Source: Acidobacteriaceae bacterium (GTDB lineage Bacteria; Acidobacteriota; Terriglobia; Terriglobales; Acidobacteriaceae). From it: a stretch of 8,164 bases of DNA. Below, piece by piece: positions 1 through 6,445 of this stretch (its first letter is position 1; every line of letters starts with the position of its first letter). The notes beneath the pieces were generated by a model, which searched no databases, was not told the origin of the DNA, and saw nothing but the letters and a program-made list of their open reading frames with translations. The stretch lies in the NCBI GenBank assembly GCA_030049955.1, contig JASIJX010000568.1, positions 1 to 8,164 on the forward strand. Direction: 5' to 3'. A program made the position numbers and the translations under genes.

Positions 1-1187
1 GCCACGATCTTGTTAATGAGCAGCGGTGATTTGTTCAACAATTCGGCTTCGCTGCTCATGCGCTGCGCATCAGCCGCCGCCACCACCTTGATGCGGTTTG
101 CCTCGGCATCGGCAAGCAGATTGCGCCGCTCCAGCTCCGCCTTGCTGTCGATCACCTTGGCCTGCGCGTCAGCCTCGGCATTTTCGATGGTTGCTTCCTT
201 GCGCGCCTCCGCCTCCAGCTTGCTCTGCTCGATCTGCTTCTGCTTGAGCGGCAGTGTGTACTGCATCGCGTCCGACTCACCGCGCGCCTCGACAACCTTG
301 GCCTGCGCATCGCCTTCTGCCTCCTTCACCTTCTGCGCGGCCTCAGCTTCGGCCTGTAATTCGGCGATCTTTACCTGCTTCTGCTGGATTTCTGTATCGA
401 CGCCCATCTGGTCGTTTTGTTGTTCCTTGAGCAACAGGCCTTCTAGGCCCTTGGCGTATTCGTCGGGCAACTGAATGTCGGAGAGCATTACCTCTTCCAC
501 CACGATCCCGTCCGCCGCAAGCTTTCGCGTGATGATGCCAGCCGCTTTGGCCCGCACCTCTTCCCGCTTTGTCGAGAAAATTTCCCTGACTGTGTATTGC
601 GGCGCCAGCTGGCGCCATGCGCTGGCTACCACCGGCGGCACCAGTTGCTGGTCGGCCGGCTGGGGCAGATGCGCCTGCACGCTGGCCAGCTTGTCGGGAT
701 CGAGCCTGTAGCGCACCGTGATGCCTAACCCGATGTTCAGGCCCTCGAGGGATTGCACCGTCAGCACCGCAGGCTTGGCGCCGGCCTTGTGCACGCCCTC
801 GTCAAGCACGCCCGCTGTGAACAGGTGATCGCGCAGGTCGAAGATCTGCACGCTGTCGACGAGCGGAGCGACAAAGTGCGCGCCCGGATAAAGCGTGCCC
901 GGCAATGTTCCGCTCACCTGGCTCACGCGCACACCGCCCATGCCGCTGGGCACAATAACGATTCCCGTCGCCACGATCAACGGTACGCATCCACCAATCG
1001 CCAACGTCACTGAGCGACGCCAGTCGATCGGCTCTGGCTCAGCAGTAGGCTCGTTTAACGTTTCGGTCTGATTCGCTTTTTTGCGCGCCGCCTTCACGCG
1101 CAGCCACAGCGCATACAGCGGAATCGCTGACGCAAGAGCCAGCATCAGCACTCCAGCGCCTATCAACAGCACCTTCAGGGCAATCAT
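1..1187 (-). CDS. SPFH/band-7 (flotillin/prohibitin-like) membrane scaffold protein, 3' end beyond the window
   Basis: The minus frame is open from ATG at 1187 to the window edge (395 codons, no stop), so the C-terminus is missing. Residues about 4-29 form one membrane span. A charged, Pro/Glu-rich linker follows, then a second hydrophobic span at about 60-80. The SPFH domain (about 82-250) shows family-typical stretches: LYPGAHFVAPLVDSV at 99-113, FDLRD at 116-120 and LNIGLGITVRYRLDP at 150-164. From about 251 on there is a long Ala/Glu/Lys/Gln-rich coiled coil with repeated AEA/DAQAKV units, as in flotillins. SPFH proteins oligomerise on membranes and organise protease, cell-wall or stress complexes; which partner applies here is not visible. 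The start is supported by GGAGG six bases upstream, and the ATG overlaps the stop of the preceding small gene (ATGA), implying translational coupling. Family assignment is strong; precise subfamily is not. Confidence 0.87.
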   Translation of the reverse strand, partial: MIALKVLLIGAGVLMLALASAIPLYALWLRVKAARKKANQTETLNEPTAEPEPIDWRRSVTLAIGGCVPLIVATGIVIVPSGMGGVRVSQVSGTLPGTLYPGAHFVAPLVDSVQIFDLRDHLFTAGVLDEGVHKAGAKPAVLTVQSLEGLNIGLGITVRYRLDPDKLASVQAHLPQPADQQLVPPVVASAWRQLAPQYTVREIFSTKREEVRAKAAGIITRKLAADGIVVEEVMLSDIQLPDEYAKGLEGLLLKEQQNDQMGVDTEIQQKQVKIAELQAEAEAAQKVKEAEGDAQAKVVEARGESDAMQYTLPLKQKQIEQSKLEAEARKEATIENAEADAQAKVIDSKAELERRNLLADAEANRIKVVAAADAQRMSSEAELLNKSPLLINKIV

Positions 1188-1369
1188 TTTCCGCCTCCAC
1201 TTCCATCTGTTGGGCTCGCTTGTTTGCCGGAACCCGGCCGTGGAGCCAGCAGCAGCCGGACCAGTCCCCCGTAAGTCAACTCTTCGAGAAACAGCGCCGC
1301 CGAGAGTGGCAGAAGCACGGTACCGAGCCAGGAGAGAGCAGAATCGAACCATGCATTGAATAAGGCCAT
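1184..1369 (-). CDS. Small single-span membrane protein, 61 aa, unknown function
   Basis: The start ATG at 1369 is preceded by GGAG in the sequence TAAGGAGTGCAGCG, so the ribosome site abuts the stop of the upstream transpeptidase gene. The product has an amphipathic N-terminus (ALFNAWFDSALSWLG), a hydrophobic segment (TVLLPLSAALFLEEL, about residues 17-31), a second apolar stretch (GGLVRLLLAP) and a hydrophilic Gly/Ser/Lys tail. The stop overlaps the start of the SPFH gene by the ATGA arrangement. Placement between two envelope genes with tight spacing argues that it is real and may act as a membrane partner of the SPFH protein; that role is inference. I do not recognise a named family. Confidence 0.68.
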   Translation of the reverse strand: MALFNAWFDSALSWLGTVLLPLSAALFLEELTYGGLVRLLLAPRPGSGKQASPTDGSGGGK

Positions 1370-1380
1370 CGCTGCACTCC

Positions 1381-2007
1381 TTACATCGAGCCGTTTACGG
1401 CCGTTGTCGCGGGCGCCGTCTGTGCGGCGGCCATCACCACCGGTTGCTGCGCGGTCTCAGGCGCCGGCTTTGGACCATCGCCGAACAGCGCGACCGTCTC
1501 TTCATTGCGCGTTCCAATCAGCTCGACCGTGTCACCAACCTCAACCTGAGCAAAAAGCTCTTCCAGGTCGGCCCTGCCCATGCGGATGCAGCCATGCGAC
1601 GCCGCTTTGCCGATCGAGCTGGGGACGTTGGTCCCGTGAATCCCATAGCCGCGAATGCTCAGGCCCATCCAGCGAGTGCCGACGGGATTGCCCGGTCCGG
1701 GAGGAACTACGCGACCGTCATGCGAATAGGTTGGGTTCACCACGCGGCGTTCGATAACGAACGTCCCCACCGGGCTGGGCGTCGAGGGCTTGCCTACTGC
1801 GACGGTGTAGATCTTCTTCACTTTGCCGTCTTCCACCAGCGCTAGCTTGCGATCCTCGAGGCTGACCACGATCACCCGCTTCGGCGTGCTCTCGGTGACC
1901 TGTACCTTCGTCAGATTCGGCTGTGCCGCCGCCGTGATCGCCGGCATTGCCAGAACCGACCCCATCGCCATCGCCGTCATCAAGCTGAACCGCCCCATCC
2001 GCTTCAT
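1381..2007 (-). CDS. L,D-transpeptidase (YkuD domain), exported, 208 aa
   Basis: L,D-transpeptidases cross-link peptidoglycan stems through 3-3 bonds, or attach proteins to them, using a catalytic cysteine outside the cytoplasmic membrane. The catalytic signature is clear: H124-G-T-N, then S137-H-G-C140-I-R142, giving the conserved His and nucleophile Cys. Upstream are the usual KLALVEDGKV (54-63) and TPSPVGTFVI (76-85) strands. The N-terminus (MKRMGRFSL, then a hydrophobic core ending AITAAA before Q29) is a Sec-type signal peptide. The last 35 or so residues are an Ala/Pro/Thr-rich low-complexity tail. I chose ATG at 2007 because GGAGGGGAGAT sits directly before it. An in-frame ATG at 2043 would add 12 residues that spoil the signal peptide and has no good ribosome site. 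First gene of an apparent three-gene operon. Confidence 0.92.
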   Translation of the reverse strand: MKRMGRFSLMTAMAMGSVLAMPAITAAAQPNLTKVQVTESTPKRVIVVSLEDRKLALVEDGKVKKIYTVAVGKPSTPSPVGTFVIERRVVNPTYSHDGRVVPPGPGNPVGTRWMGLSIRGYGIHGTNVPSSIGKAASHGCIRMGRADLEELFAQVEVGDTVELIGTRNEETVALFGDGPKPAPETAQQPVVMAAAQTAPATTAVNGSM

Positions 2008-2393
2008 ATCTCCCCTCCGGTTGGTGCATCCTGAACTCTGCATGCCGGGGAGAAATGCAACCAGCGATCCAATGGCGAGTGCATTGAATACACAGAACTT
2101 AGTTCAAATTAAATAAAGAAAAACGTGTCAAATCGCACACGCCTGTGTGGGAGTTGACACGCGTAGGCACTCGATCAATGGGTTAGTTGGTTGGCAGTCC
2201 CACAGGAGAATACAGCGAATGTGGCATGCGCTTTTTGGCATTCCGGTCCGCAAGGGGACAGATTCAATGGCTCGCGCCGCAGCGCCTGGTATGCCGGCCT
2301 CGAGTTCGACACCTCCATTCGCGAGGTAGCAATTTCCGACCACTTCACTAGGTGAGAAAAGAACTCACCTGCTATTAAGCTCGAGATTTATGA
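2008..2393. other. Intergenic region without a convincing gene
   Basis: Short frames exist on both strands but lack ribosome sites and recognisable domains. The stretch holds the leader of the transpeptidase operon, an 11-bp palindrome at 2095-2105 (GAACT-T-AGTTC) that could be an operator, and the hairpin described separately. On the minus strand, TTGACA at 2159-2154 or 2132-2127 could serve as a -35 box, but I see no convincing -10 partner at 16-18 bp, so no promoter is called. The plus frame ending at 2353 faintly resembles a recombinase tail and is discussed elsewhere. Confidence 0.5.
2111..2161 (-). terminator. Probable rho-independent terminator (minus strand)
   Basis: Positions 2124-2161 form an inverted repeat with 17-bp arms around a GCCT centre, 15 of 17 positions pairing: outer arms CGTGTCAA/TTGACACG and inner arms CACAC/GTGTG are perfect. 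Read on the minus strand, the hairpin is followed at once by TTTTTCTTTATTT (2123-2111). This would end transcripts coming from the degraded genes at 2394-2956 before the transpeptidase operon. No U-tract follows on the plus strand. The inner repeat could alternatively be an operator. Confidence 0.55.
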
Positions 2394-2813
2394 TCATTGA
2401 GGACGTTGCCCGTTCATTTTCTGCCGGCTCTTGATTTCATTCAGCAGAGTTTCCACCTTGTCGCTGCTTTCAAGCGCGCGGAACCGTTCTTCGAGAGTCT
2501 CCGGATTCATGACTTCTCTCGCCGCAGCATTCTCTGCGGATTTGACATGCACCTTGGATTTCATCCGGTTTAGCGCGCCTTCCTGATTCATGGCAACGGC
2601 TCCGCGTGCCTTGGTTGCGCGTCCAACGACCTTTGCACGCCTGTGCTCCGCGACGAGCATTTCGCAGTGGGCTCGCGTTTCACTCAGCTTTTGTTCGAGC
2701 TTGCGCAGTGCCTGGCGCAGATTGTCGGCCTCAATTTTCTGATCTTCCGCCTGATGCGAGAAGCCCGCTTCCAACTGGTCGTGGCTCAACGCCCGTTCGA
2801 GCGCCGCGCGGAA
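2394..2813 (-). pseudogene. PspA/IM30-like protein, C-terminal half only
   Basis: PspA/IM30 proteins are coiled-coil, membrane-binding stress proteins that seal or remodel the inner membrane. The frame reads FRAALERALSHDQLEAG, then a heptad-rich helix (LRQALRKLEQKLSETRAHCEMLVAEHRRAK). The characteristic distal part follows: ALNRMKSKVHVKSAENAAAREVM and a terminal ALESSDKVETLLNEIKSRQ helix. This matches the central to C-terminal helices of the family. The N-terminal amphipathic helix and first hairpin arm, about half of a normal 220-residue protein, are absent. Upstream of 2813 the same frame loses PspA character and meets a stop (TGA at 2846-2844). The only start inside is TTG at 2789, without a ribosome site. 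I read it as a 5'-truncated remnant. Expression as a 131-residue protein from TTG cannot be excluded. Confidence 0.62.
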
Positions 2814-2956
2814 GCTTCGGCTTCGCCTTGCGTCCGGATGGCCGAGGCACGGCCTTCAGCCTCTGCAGTCAGACGCGCCCTCTCTGCCTCAGCGAGATTC
2901 TGAATGCGCTGTTTCTCGATCTCGGCGCCCTTCAGCACCGTTGCGATCAGGGCCAC
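2813..2956 (-). pseudogene. Coiled-coil tail fragment of a flotillin/SPFH-like protein
   Basis: The minus frame at 2956-2813 reads VLKGAEIEKQRIQNLAEAER followed by ARLTAEAEGRASAIRTQGEAEA. That is the EA-rich repeat typical of the coiled coil behind an SPFH domain in flotillin and YqiK-type proteins. Nothing upstream in this frame resembles the rest of such a protein. After GEAEA the frame degenerates (SARRSNGR) and stops at 2786, exactly where PspA similarity begins in another frame. It is therefore a broken piece fused out of frame to the neighbouring PspA remnant. Low-complexity helices are easily confused, so the family assignment is moderate. Confidence 0.5.
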
Positions 2957-3151
2957 GTCCCGCGCGCAGGGACTGCGAAGGTGGAGTTGAGATCCTCGAT
3001 CTTGCAAAAACCAATCAGCTTCCCTGAAGTTGTAGGAGCCTTCCGCGACATCTTTGACGTTGAGGAGTTAGGCTCGTGCTTGGAACCCCGGGGGGCGATT
3101 CGTAGCCGCCGAGAAATCACATGCAGAAAATCTGGCCAGTATAGCGCCACT

Positions 3152-3169
3152 GTAACTTTTGCCAGTTAC
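3152..3169. promoter_or_regulatory. Short inverted repeat upstream of the P450 operon
   Basis: GTAAC-N8-GTTAC lies 51 bp before the ferredoxin start, in the only stretch that can hold the promoter of the plus-strand operon. A dimeric repressor could bind here. The arms are only 5 bp, and I find no well-matched -35/-10 pair nearby, so this is a weak call. Confidence 0.25.
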
Positions 3170-3219
3170 CTCGCGCGTAGAAGTCAGCGATTCTTTCGTC
3201 GTCCCTTGGGAGGATCGGT

Positions 3220-3423
3220 ATGCGGATTGTCGTTGATCTGAACCGGTGTCTAGGATACGCGCAGTGCGTCCCTCTTGCGCCGAAAGCCCTTAAACTCAAC
3301 GGTGAAGAGGCCCTCCAGTACGACCCCAATCCCGATGATGCACAGCGCCAGCAAGTTCTCCGAGCCGCGGCTTCCTGTCCGGTGCAGGCGATCATTGTGG
3401 ACCAGTTAGACGAAAAGAAGTAG
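3220..3423 (+). CDS. Small one-cluster ferredoxin (3Fe-4S or 4Fe-4S), P450 redox partner, 67 aa
   Basis: This carries single electrons from a reductase to a P450. The cluster ligands are visible as C10-L-G-Y13-A-Q-C16 and C53-P54. The position that would be the second cysteine in a 4Fe-4S ferredoxin is Y13, as in the CxxYxxC or CxxHxxC ferredoxins found beside bacterial P450s. These usually bind a 3Fe-4S cluster, though some assemble 4Fe-4S. The acidic surface (LNGEEALQYDPNPDD) and 67-residue length fit the family. ATG is preceded by GGGAGG with a 6-base gap. It starts the operon, and the reductase begins 7 nt after its stop. Confidence 0.93.
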   Translation: MRIVVDLNRCLGYAQCVPLAPKALKLNGEEALQYDPNPDDAQRQQVLRAAASCPVQAIIVDQLDEKK

Positions 3424-3430
3424 GTGCAGC

Positions 3431-4855
3431 GTGAGCCCGCCAAAGGGAAACAGCCTTAAGAACAACGGTCGGATCATCATTGTCGGCGCTTCACTCGCAG
3501 GTCTGCGCGGCGCTGAAGCGCTGCGAAAGGAAGGCTTTCGCGGACGCCTGACGATCATCGGGGATGAGCCGCATGAGCCGTACGACCGCCCCCCGCTTTC
3601 CAAGCAGGTGCAGAAGGGGTGGGTCAAAGCGGACCACACCAAGCTTCCGCGCCTGCGCGAGATCGATGCGGAATGGCGGCTTGGCGTTGCTGCCACTGGT
3701 CTGGACCGCGCCGGAGGAGTGGTTCGGCTGGCCAACGGCGAGGAGATTTCGGGTGATGCCTTGCTGATCGCGACGGGCGTTCGCGCGCGACAGTGGCCGA
3801 ATTCGGAGGAGGCAAAGCTGGAGGGCGTGTACACGCTCCGTACCTGCGATGACGCCGCTCGGCTGCAGGCGGCGTTGGACGCGAAGCCGCGACGAGTTCT
3901 GATCATCGGCGCTGGATTCATCGGTTCTGAAGTGGCTTCGGTCTGCTGCGAGCGCGGTCTTGAAGTGACCGTCGCCGAACGTGGCGCAGCGCCGCTTGCC
4001 GGTGCGCTTGGAAACGTGATCGGTGCAATAGCCGGCGAAATGCAGCGCGATGCAGGTGTGGACCTCCGCACCGGTGTCTCCGTCCTGGCGCTTGAAGGGG
4101 ACGCGAGTGGGCACGTGCGGCACGCACGCCTTTCCGACCGGACCACGCTCGATGTCGACGTAGTGCTGGCATCGCTGGGCTCCATCCGCAACGTCGAATG
4201 GCTGGAGGGCTCCGGATTAGCCGCCGGATTCTGGGGCGTGGCCTGTGATGCCGGCTGCCGCGCTTTTGATATTCACGGCCTCGTGACCAACTACATATTT
4301 GCCGCCGGAGACGTCGCGCGTACCCCACATGTGCTGTATGAGTACGAGTTCCTCGCTACGGAATTCTGGGAAAACGCCGTTCGCGGGGCCGAGGTCGCGG
4401 CTCACAACATGGTGTGTGACGAAACCGAACGCCGCCCCCATCTTTTGGTGCCATCCAATTGGTCGGGGCAGTTCGGAGTCAATATCAAGACGGTCGGCGT
4501 GCCATCTTTCGGTGACGAAGTCGTATTCACCCAGGGCTCGCCCAAGGAGCGGCGGTTCGCCGCCGCGTTCGGTCGCCGTGGACGCATTGTCGGCGCAGTC
4601 ACCTTCGACCACGGAAAGTGGCTCGAGTATTACGGCGCGCAGATCGAGCGGTCAGGTCCGTTCCCACCGCCTGCGGCGGGGTTCGATGTACCCGCCGACA
4701 CGCGAGTCGTCCCCGCCGACTTTCCGTCTCGGGGCACAACGACGGCAATTCCCGATGTCGTCCTGACAGGCCACGACCCAAATGAGCGCCAAGCCGAGTT
4801 CCGGCCGCGCGGCGTATCCCGGCGGAAGGCCGAGTCCCGACGCCGAGCCGCATGA
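3431..4855 (+). CDS. FAD/NAD(P)-dependent ferredoxin reductase, 474 aa
   Basis: This takes electrons from NAD(P)H and passes them to the ferredoxin. Two dinucleotide folds are seen: the FAD site IIIVGASLAGLRGAEAL (15-31) with YDRPPLSK (51-58) and ATGVRARQWP (114-123), and the NAD site VLIIGAGFIGSEVA (156-169). E183 ends the second strand of that fold, which favours NADH over NADPH. The second FAD motif IFAAGDV is at 289-295. The C-terminal reductase domain contains FWENAVRGAEVAAHNM. At 474 residues it is longer than classical P450 reductases (about 400-420). The extra 50-60 residues (VLTGHDPNERQAEFRPRG, then Arg/Lys-rich) recall the variant found with actinobacterial ferredoxin/P450 cassettes. 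The start is GTG, chosen because it lies just upstream of the FAD strand and 7 nt after the ferredoxin stop. An AGGTG overlaps the ferredoxin stop codon. Confidence 0.92.
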   Translation: MSPPKGNSLKNNGRIIIVGASLAGLRGAEALRKEGFRGRLTIIGDEPHEPYDRPPLSKQVQKGWVKADHTKLPRLREIDAEWRLGVAATGLDRAGGVVRLANGEEISGDALLIATGVRARQWPNSEEAKLEGVYTLRTCDDAARLQAALDAKPRRVLIIGAGFIGSEVASVCCERGLEVTVAERGAAPLAGALGNVIGAIAGEMQRDAGVDLRTGVSVLALEGDASGHVRHARLSDRTTLDVDVVLASLGSIRNVEWLEGSGLAAGFWGVACDAGCRAFDIHGLVTNYIFAAGDVARTPHVLYEYEFLATEFWENAVRGAEVAAHNMVCDETERRPHLLVPSNWSGQFGVNIKTVGVPSFGDEVVFTQGSPKERRFAAAFGRRGRIVGAVTFDHGKWLEYYGAQIERSGPFPPPAAGFDVPADTRVVPADFPSRGTTTAIPDVVLTGHDPNERQAEFRPRGVSRRKAESRRRAA

Positions 4856-4896
4856 CGCAATGGATGCGGCGCACAGCGAATACGCCCGACACCGCC

Positions 4897-4904
4897 AGGA
4901 GGTG
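4897..4904 (+). promoter_or_regulatory. Ribosome binding site deciding the P450 start
   Basis: AGGAGGTG is a near-consensus Shine-Dalgarno sequence six bases before ATG 4911. It supports the internal start over the in-frame ATG at 4782, which lies inside the reductase gene. Confidence 0.85.
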
Positions 4905-4910
4905 GCCATC

Positions 4911-6185
4911 ATGACCCCAGATCAGGCTTTCGCAGGAGCTATGAAATTCGAAAACCGCGCGAATCCGTACCCATTCTTCGACGAGCTTCGAAAGACACCG
5001 GTGGCGCGCCTGGCAAATGGGATCTTCGTAGTCACTGGGTTTCAGGAGATCGCCGCGCTGATCCATGACCCGCGGATAAGCGCCGATCTTCGCAATCGGC
5101 CCAACCGGCCCAAGACTGCTCCCGCGAAGGACGATGATGTGCCCGACGTCGAGGCGGAGTTGCTGGAAAAATACGGCAAGGATCCAATGATGATCATTGC
5201 CGACCCGCCCGACCACGATCGGGCGCGTCGCCAATGCATGCGATACTTCGGCCCACCTCATTCGCCGAACGTGATTCCCAGTATGGAAGTGGAGTGCCAG
5301 CGTATCGTCAACGACATGCTCGATAAGGCCAAAGGCAAACAACGGATCGATGTCGTCGATGATTATGCCTATCCGCTGCCGGTCGCCGTGATCTGCCGGA
5401 TCATGGGAGTGCCGCTAAAGGACGAACCTCATTTCCACGCCTGGATCGCGGAGATGCTGGCGGGCGCAGAACTCGGCCCGGACGCAGCGACCGAAGAGGG
5501 AAAGCGCCGCAAAGAAAAGGCACAAGCCAGCCGAAGGGAGTTTATGAAATACATCGTCGGGCTCGTCGAGAGCGCCGAGAAAAATCCTACTGACGGCATG
5601 ATTTCAAAGCTGGTGCACGGCGACGGCCCCGACGGGCGCATGTCGCCTAGTGAGATCGTAGCTAATGTCGCGCTTATCTTCACCGCCGGACATGACTCCA
5701 CGGTCAACCTGATCTCCCATTGCGTGCTTACTTTCCTGCGTAATCCCGGGACAATCGACCTGCTGCGCCGCCGGCCGAGCCTGATCCCATGCGCTATCGA
5801 GGAGGTATTGCGCCTCCAGTCGTCGGTAAACTTCTGGCCCACCTGGACCGCTCTCGACGACATCGAGATCGACGGGACGACCATTCCGAAACATTCGCCA
5901 ATCTTCTTCATGTATGGCGCGGCTAACCGTGATCCGCGGAAGTTCCGCGACCCGAACAAATTCGATCTCGAACGTGAGGAGAAAGAGAGCCTCGGATGGG
6001 GGGCGGGCATACACGTCTGCTTTGGCGGCCAGCTCGCACGGCTAGAGGTGAACACGGCAGTTGAAGCTTTCCTCCGCCGCGTGGAGAACCCTCGGTTGGT
6101 CGTCGATCCTCCGCCATACCGGAGAAACGCATTGTTCCGCGGTCCGCTGCATGTTCTGATCGACATCGACGGAATCCGCGACTGA
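4911..6185 (+). CDS. Cytochrome P450 monooxygenase, 424 aa
   Basis: A haem-thiolate enzyme that inserts one oxygen atom into an organic substrate; the substrate cannot be inferred. All landmarks are present: NPYPFFDELR near the N-terminus, helix C motif DPPDHDRARR (98-107), I-helix AGHDST (259-264), the ExxR pair E298/R301 and the haem loop WGAGIHVCFGGQLAR with ligand C370. Two details depart from the commonest pattern. The usual Phe seven residues before the ligand Cys is W363, and the I-helix alcohol after the acid is S263 rather than Thr. A charged insertion (about 62-92) lies between the B and C helices, a region that often shapes substrate access. It is soluble, lacking an N-terminal membrane anchor. 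The start at 4911 has a strong ribosome site; a longer frame from 4782 would add 43 non-P450 residues. It lies 55 bp after the reductase in the same operon. Confidence 0.95.
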   Translation: MTPDQAFAGAMKFENRANPYPFFDELRKTPVARLANGIFVVTGFQEIAALIHDPRISADLRNRPNRPKTAPAKDDDVPDVEAELLEKYGKDPMMIIADPPDHDRARRQCMRYFGPPHSPNVIPSMEVECQRIVNDMLDKAKGKQRIDVVDDYAYPLPVAVICRIMGVPLKDEPHFHAWIAEMLAGAELGPDAATEEGKRRKEKAQASRREFMKYIVGLVESAEKNPTDGMISKLVHGDGPDGRMSPSEIVANVALIFTAGHDSTVNLISHCVLTFLRNPGTIDLLRRRPSLIPCAIEEVLRLQSSVNFWPTWTALDDIEIDGTTIPKHSPIFFMYGAANRDPRKFRDPNKFDLEREEKESLGWGAGIHVCFGGQLARLEVNTAVEAFLRRVENPRLVVDPPPYRRNALFRGPLHVLIDIDGIRD

Positions 6186-6304
6186 AGGAATGCAACTCTT
6201 GTAATCTTGCCCGACCAACATGGCAGCGCTGCAGGCGCAACATGATTTTCTCATCTCCGCTGCTCACTTTGCTGAACCCGCATCCGACCTTACGGCCTTG
6301 ATAA

Positions 6305-6415
6305 TCAGCCCCCCATAACCCAGCCGACGACCATTGATCCGACGATAAGAAAAAGCGTCGTGAGTATGGCGTTCGGTCCAATTTTTTTCATTGCCGCCGA
6401 TCTCGTGGAGAGCAT
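6305..6415 (-). CDS. Possible tiny single-span membrane peptide (28 or 36 aa)
   Basis: From ATG at 6391 the frame reads MKKIGPNAILTTLFLIVG and continues SMVVGWVMGG before TGA. This is a basic start followed by one hydrophobic span. An upstream ATG at 6415 would add eight residues. Neither start has a clear Shine-Dalgarno sequence, and the frame opens further upstream to a stop, so it might instead be the tail of a lost gene. It lies in the gap between the P450 operon and the restriction-modification remnant. The amino-acid pattern is suggestive only. Confidence 0.22.
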   Translation of the reverse strand: MLSTRSAAMKKIGPNAILTTLFLIVGSMVVGWVMGG

Positions 6416-6445
6416 CAGGACACCAAGGCGGCTGAATTCTCGCCT

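Noticed and set aside
10..474. Plus-strand frame of 154 codons at the left edge.
   Set aside because: Ser/Ala/Cys-rich antisense of the SPFH coiled coil; the minus strand carries the clear protein.
2265..2353. Plus frame reading SRRSAWYAGLEFDTSIREVAI resembling the tail region of large serine recombinases (RxxRW...IxElA).
   Set aside because: Too short (under 30 residues), with a stop right after and no flanking recombinase sequence; chance similarity is likely.
2947..3150. Minus frame containing SGKLIGFCKIEDLNSTFAVP.
   Set aside because: No recognisable family, no ribosome site, and overlap with the promoter-bearing gap; not enough to call a gene.
2606..3241. Long plus-strand frame of 211 codons over the PspA/SPFH scar.
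   Set aside because: The product is Arg/Pro/Ser-rich without domain features and lies antisense to recognisable coiled-coil coding sequence; it ends inside the real ferredoxin gene.
3406..4191. Long minus-strand frames opposite the reductase and P450 genes.
   Set aside because: They mirror GC-rich coding sequence; the plus strand has complete, motif-bearing enzymes at the same positions.
6216..6244. Palindrome GCAGCGCTGC and repeated CAACATG after the P450 stop, considered as an operon terminator.
   Set aside because: No loop suited to a stable hairpin and no following U-tract.
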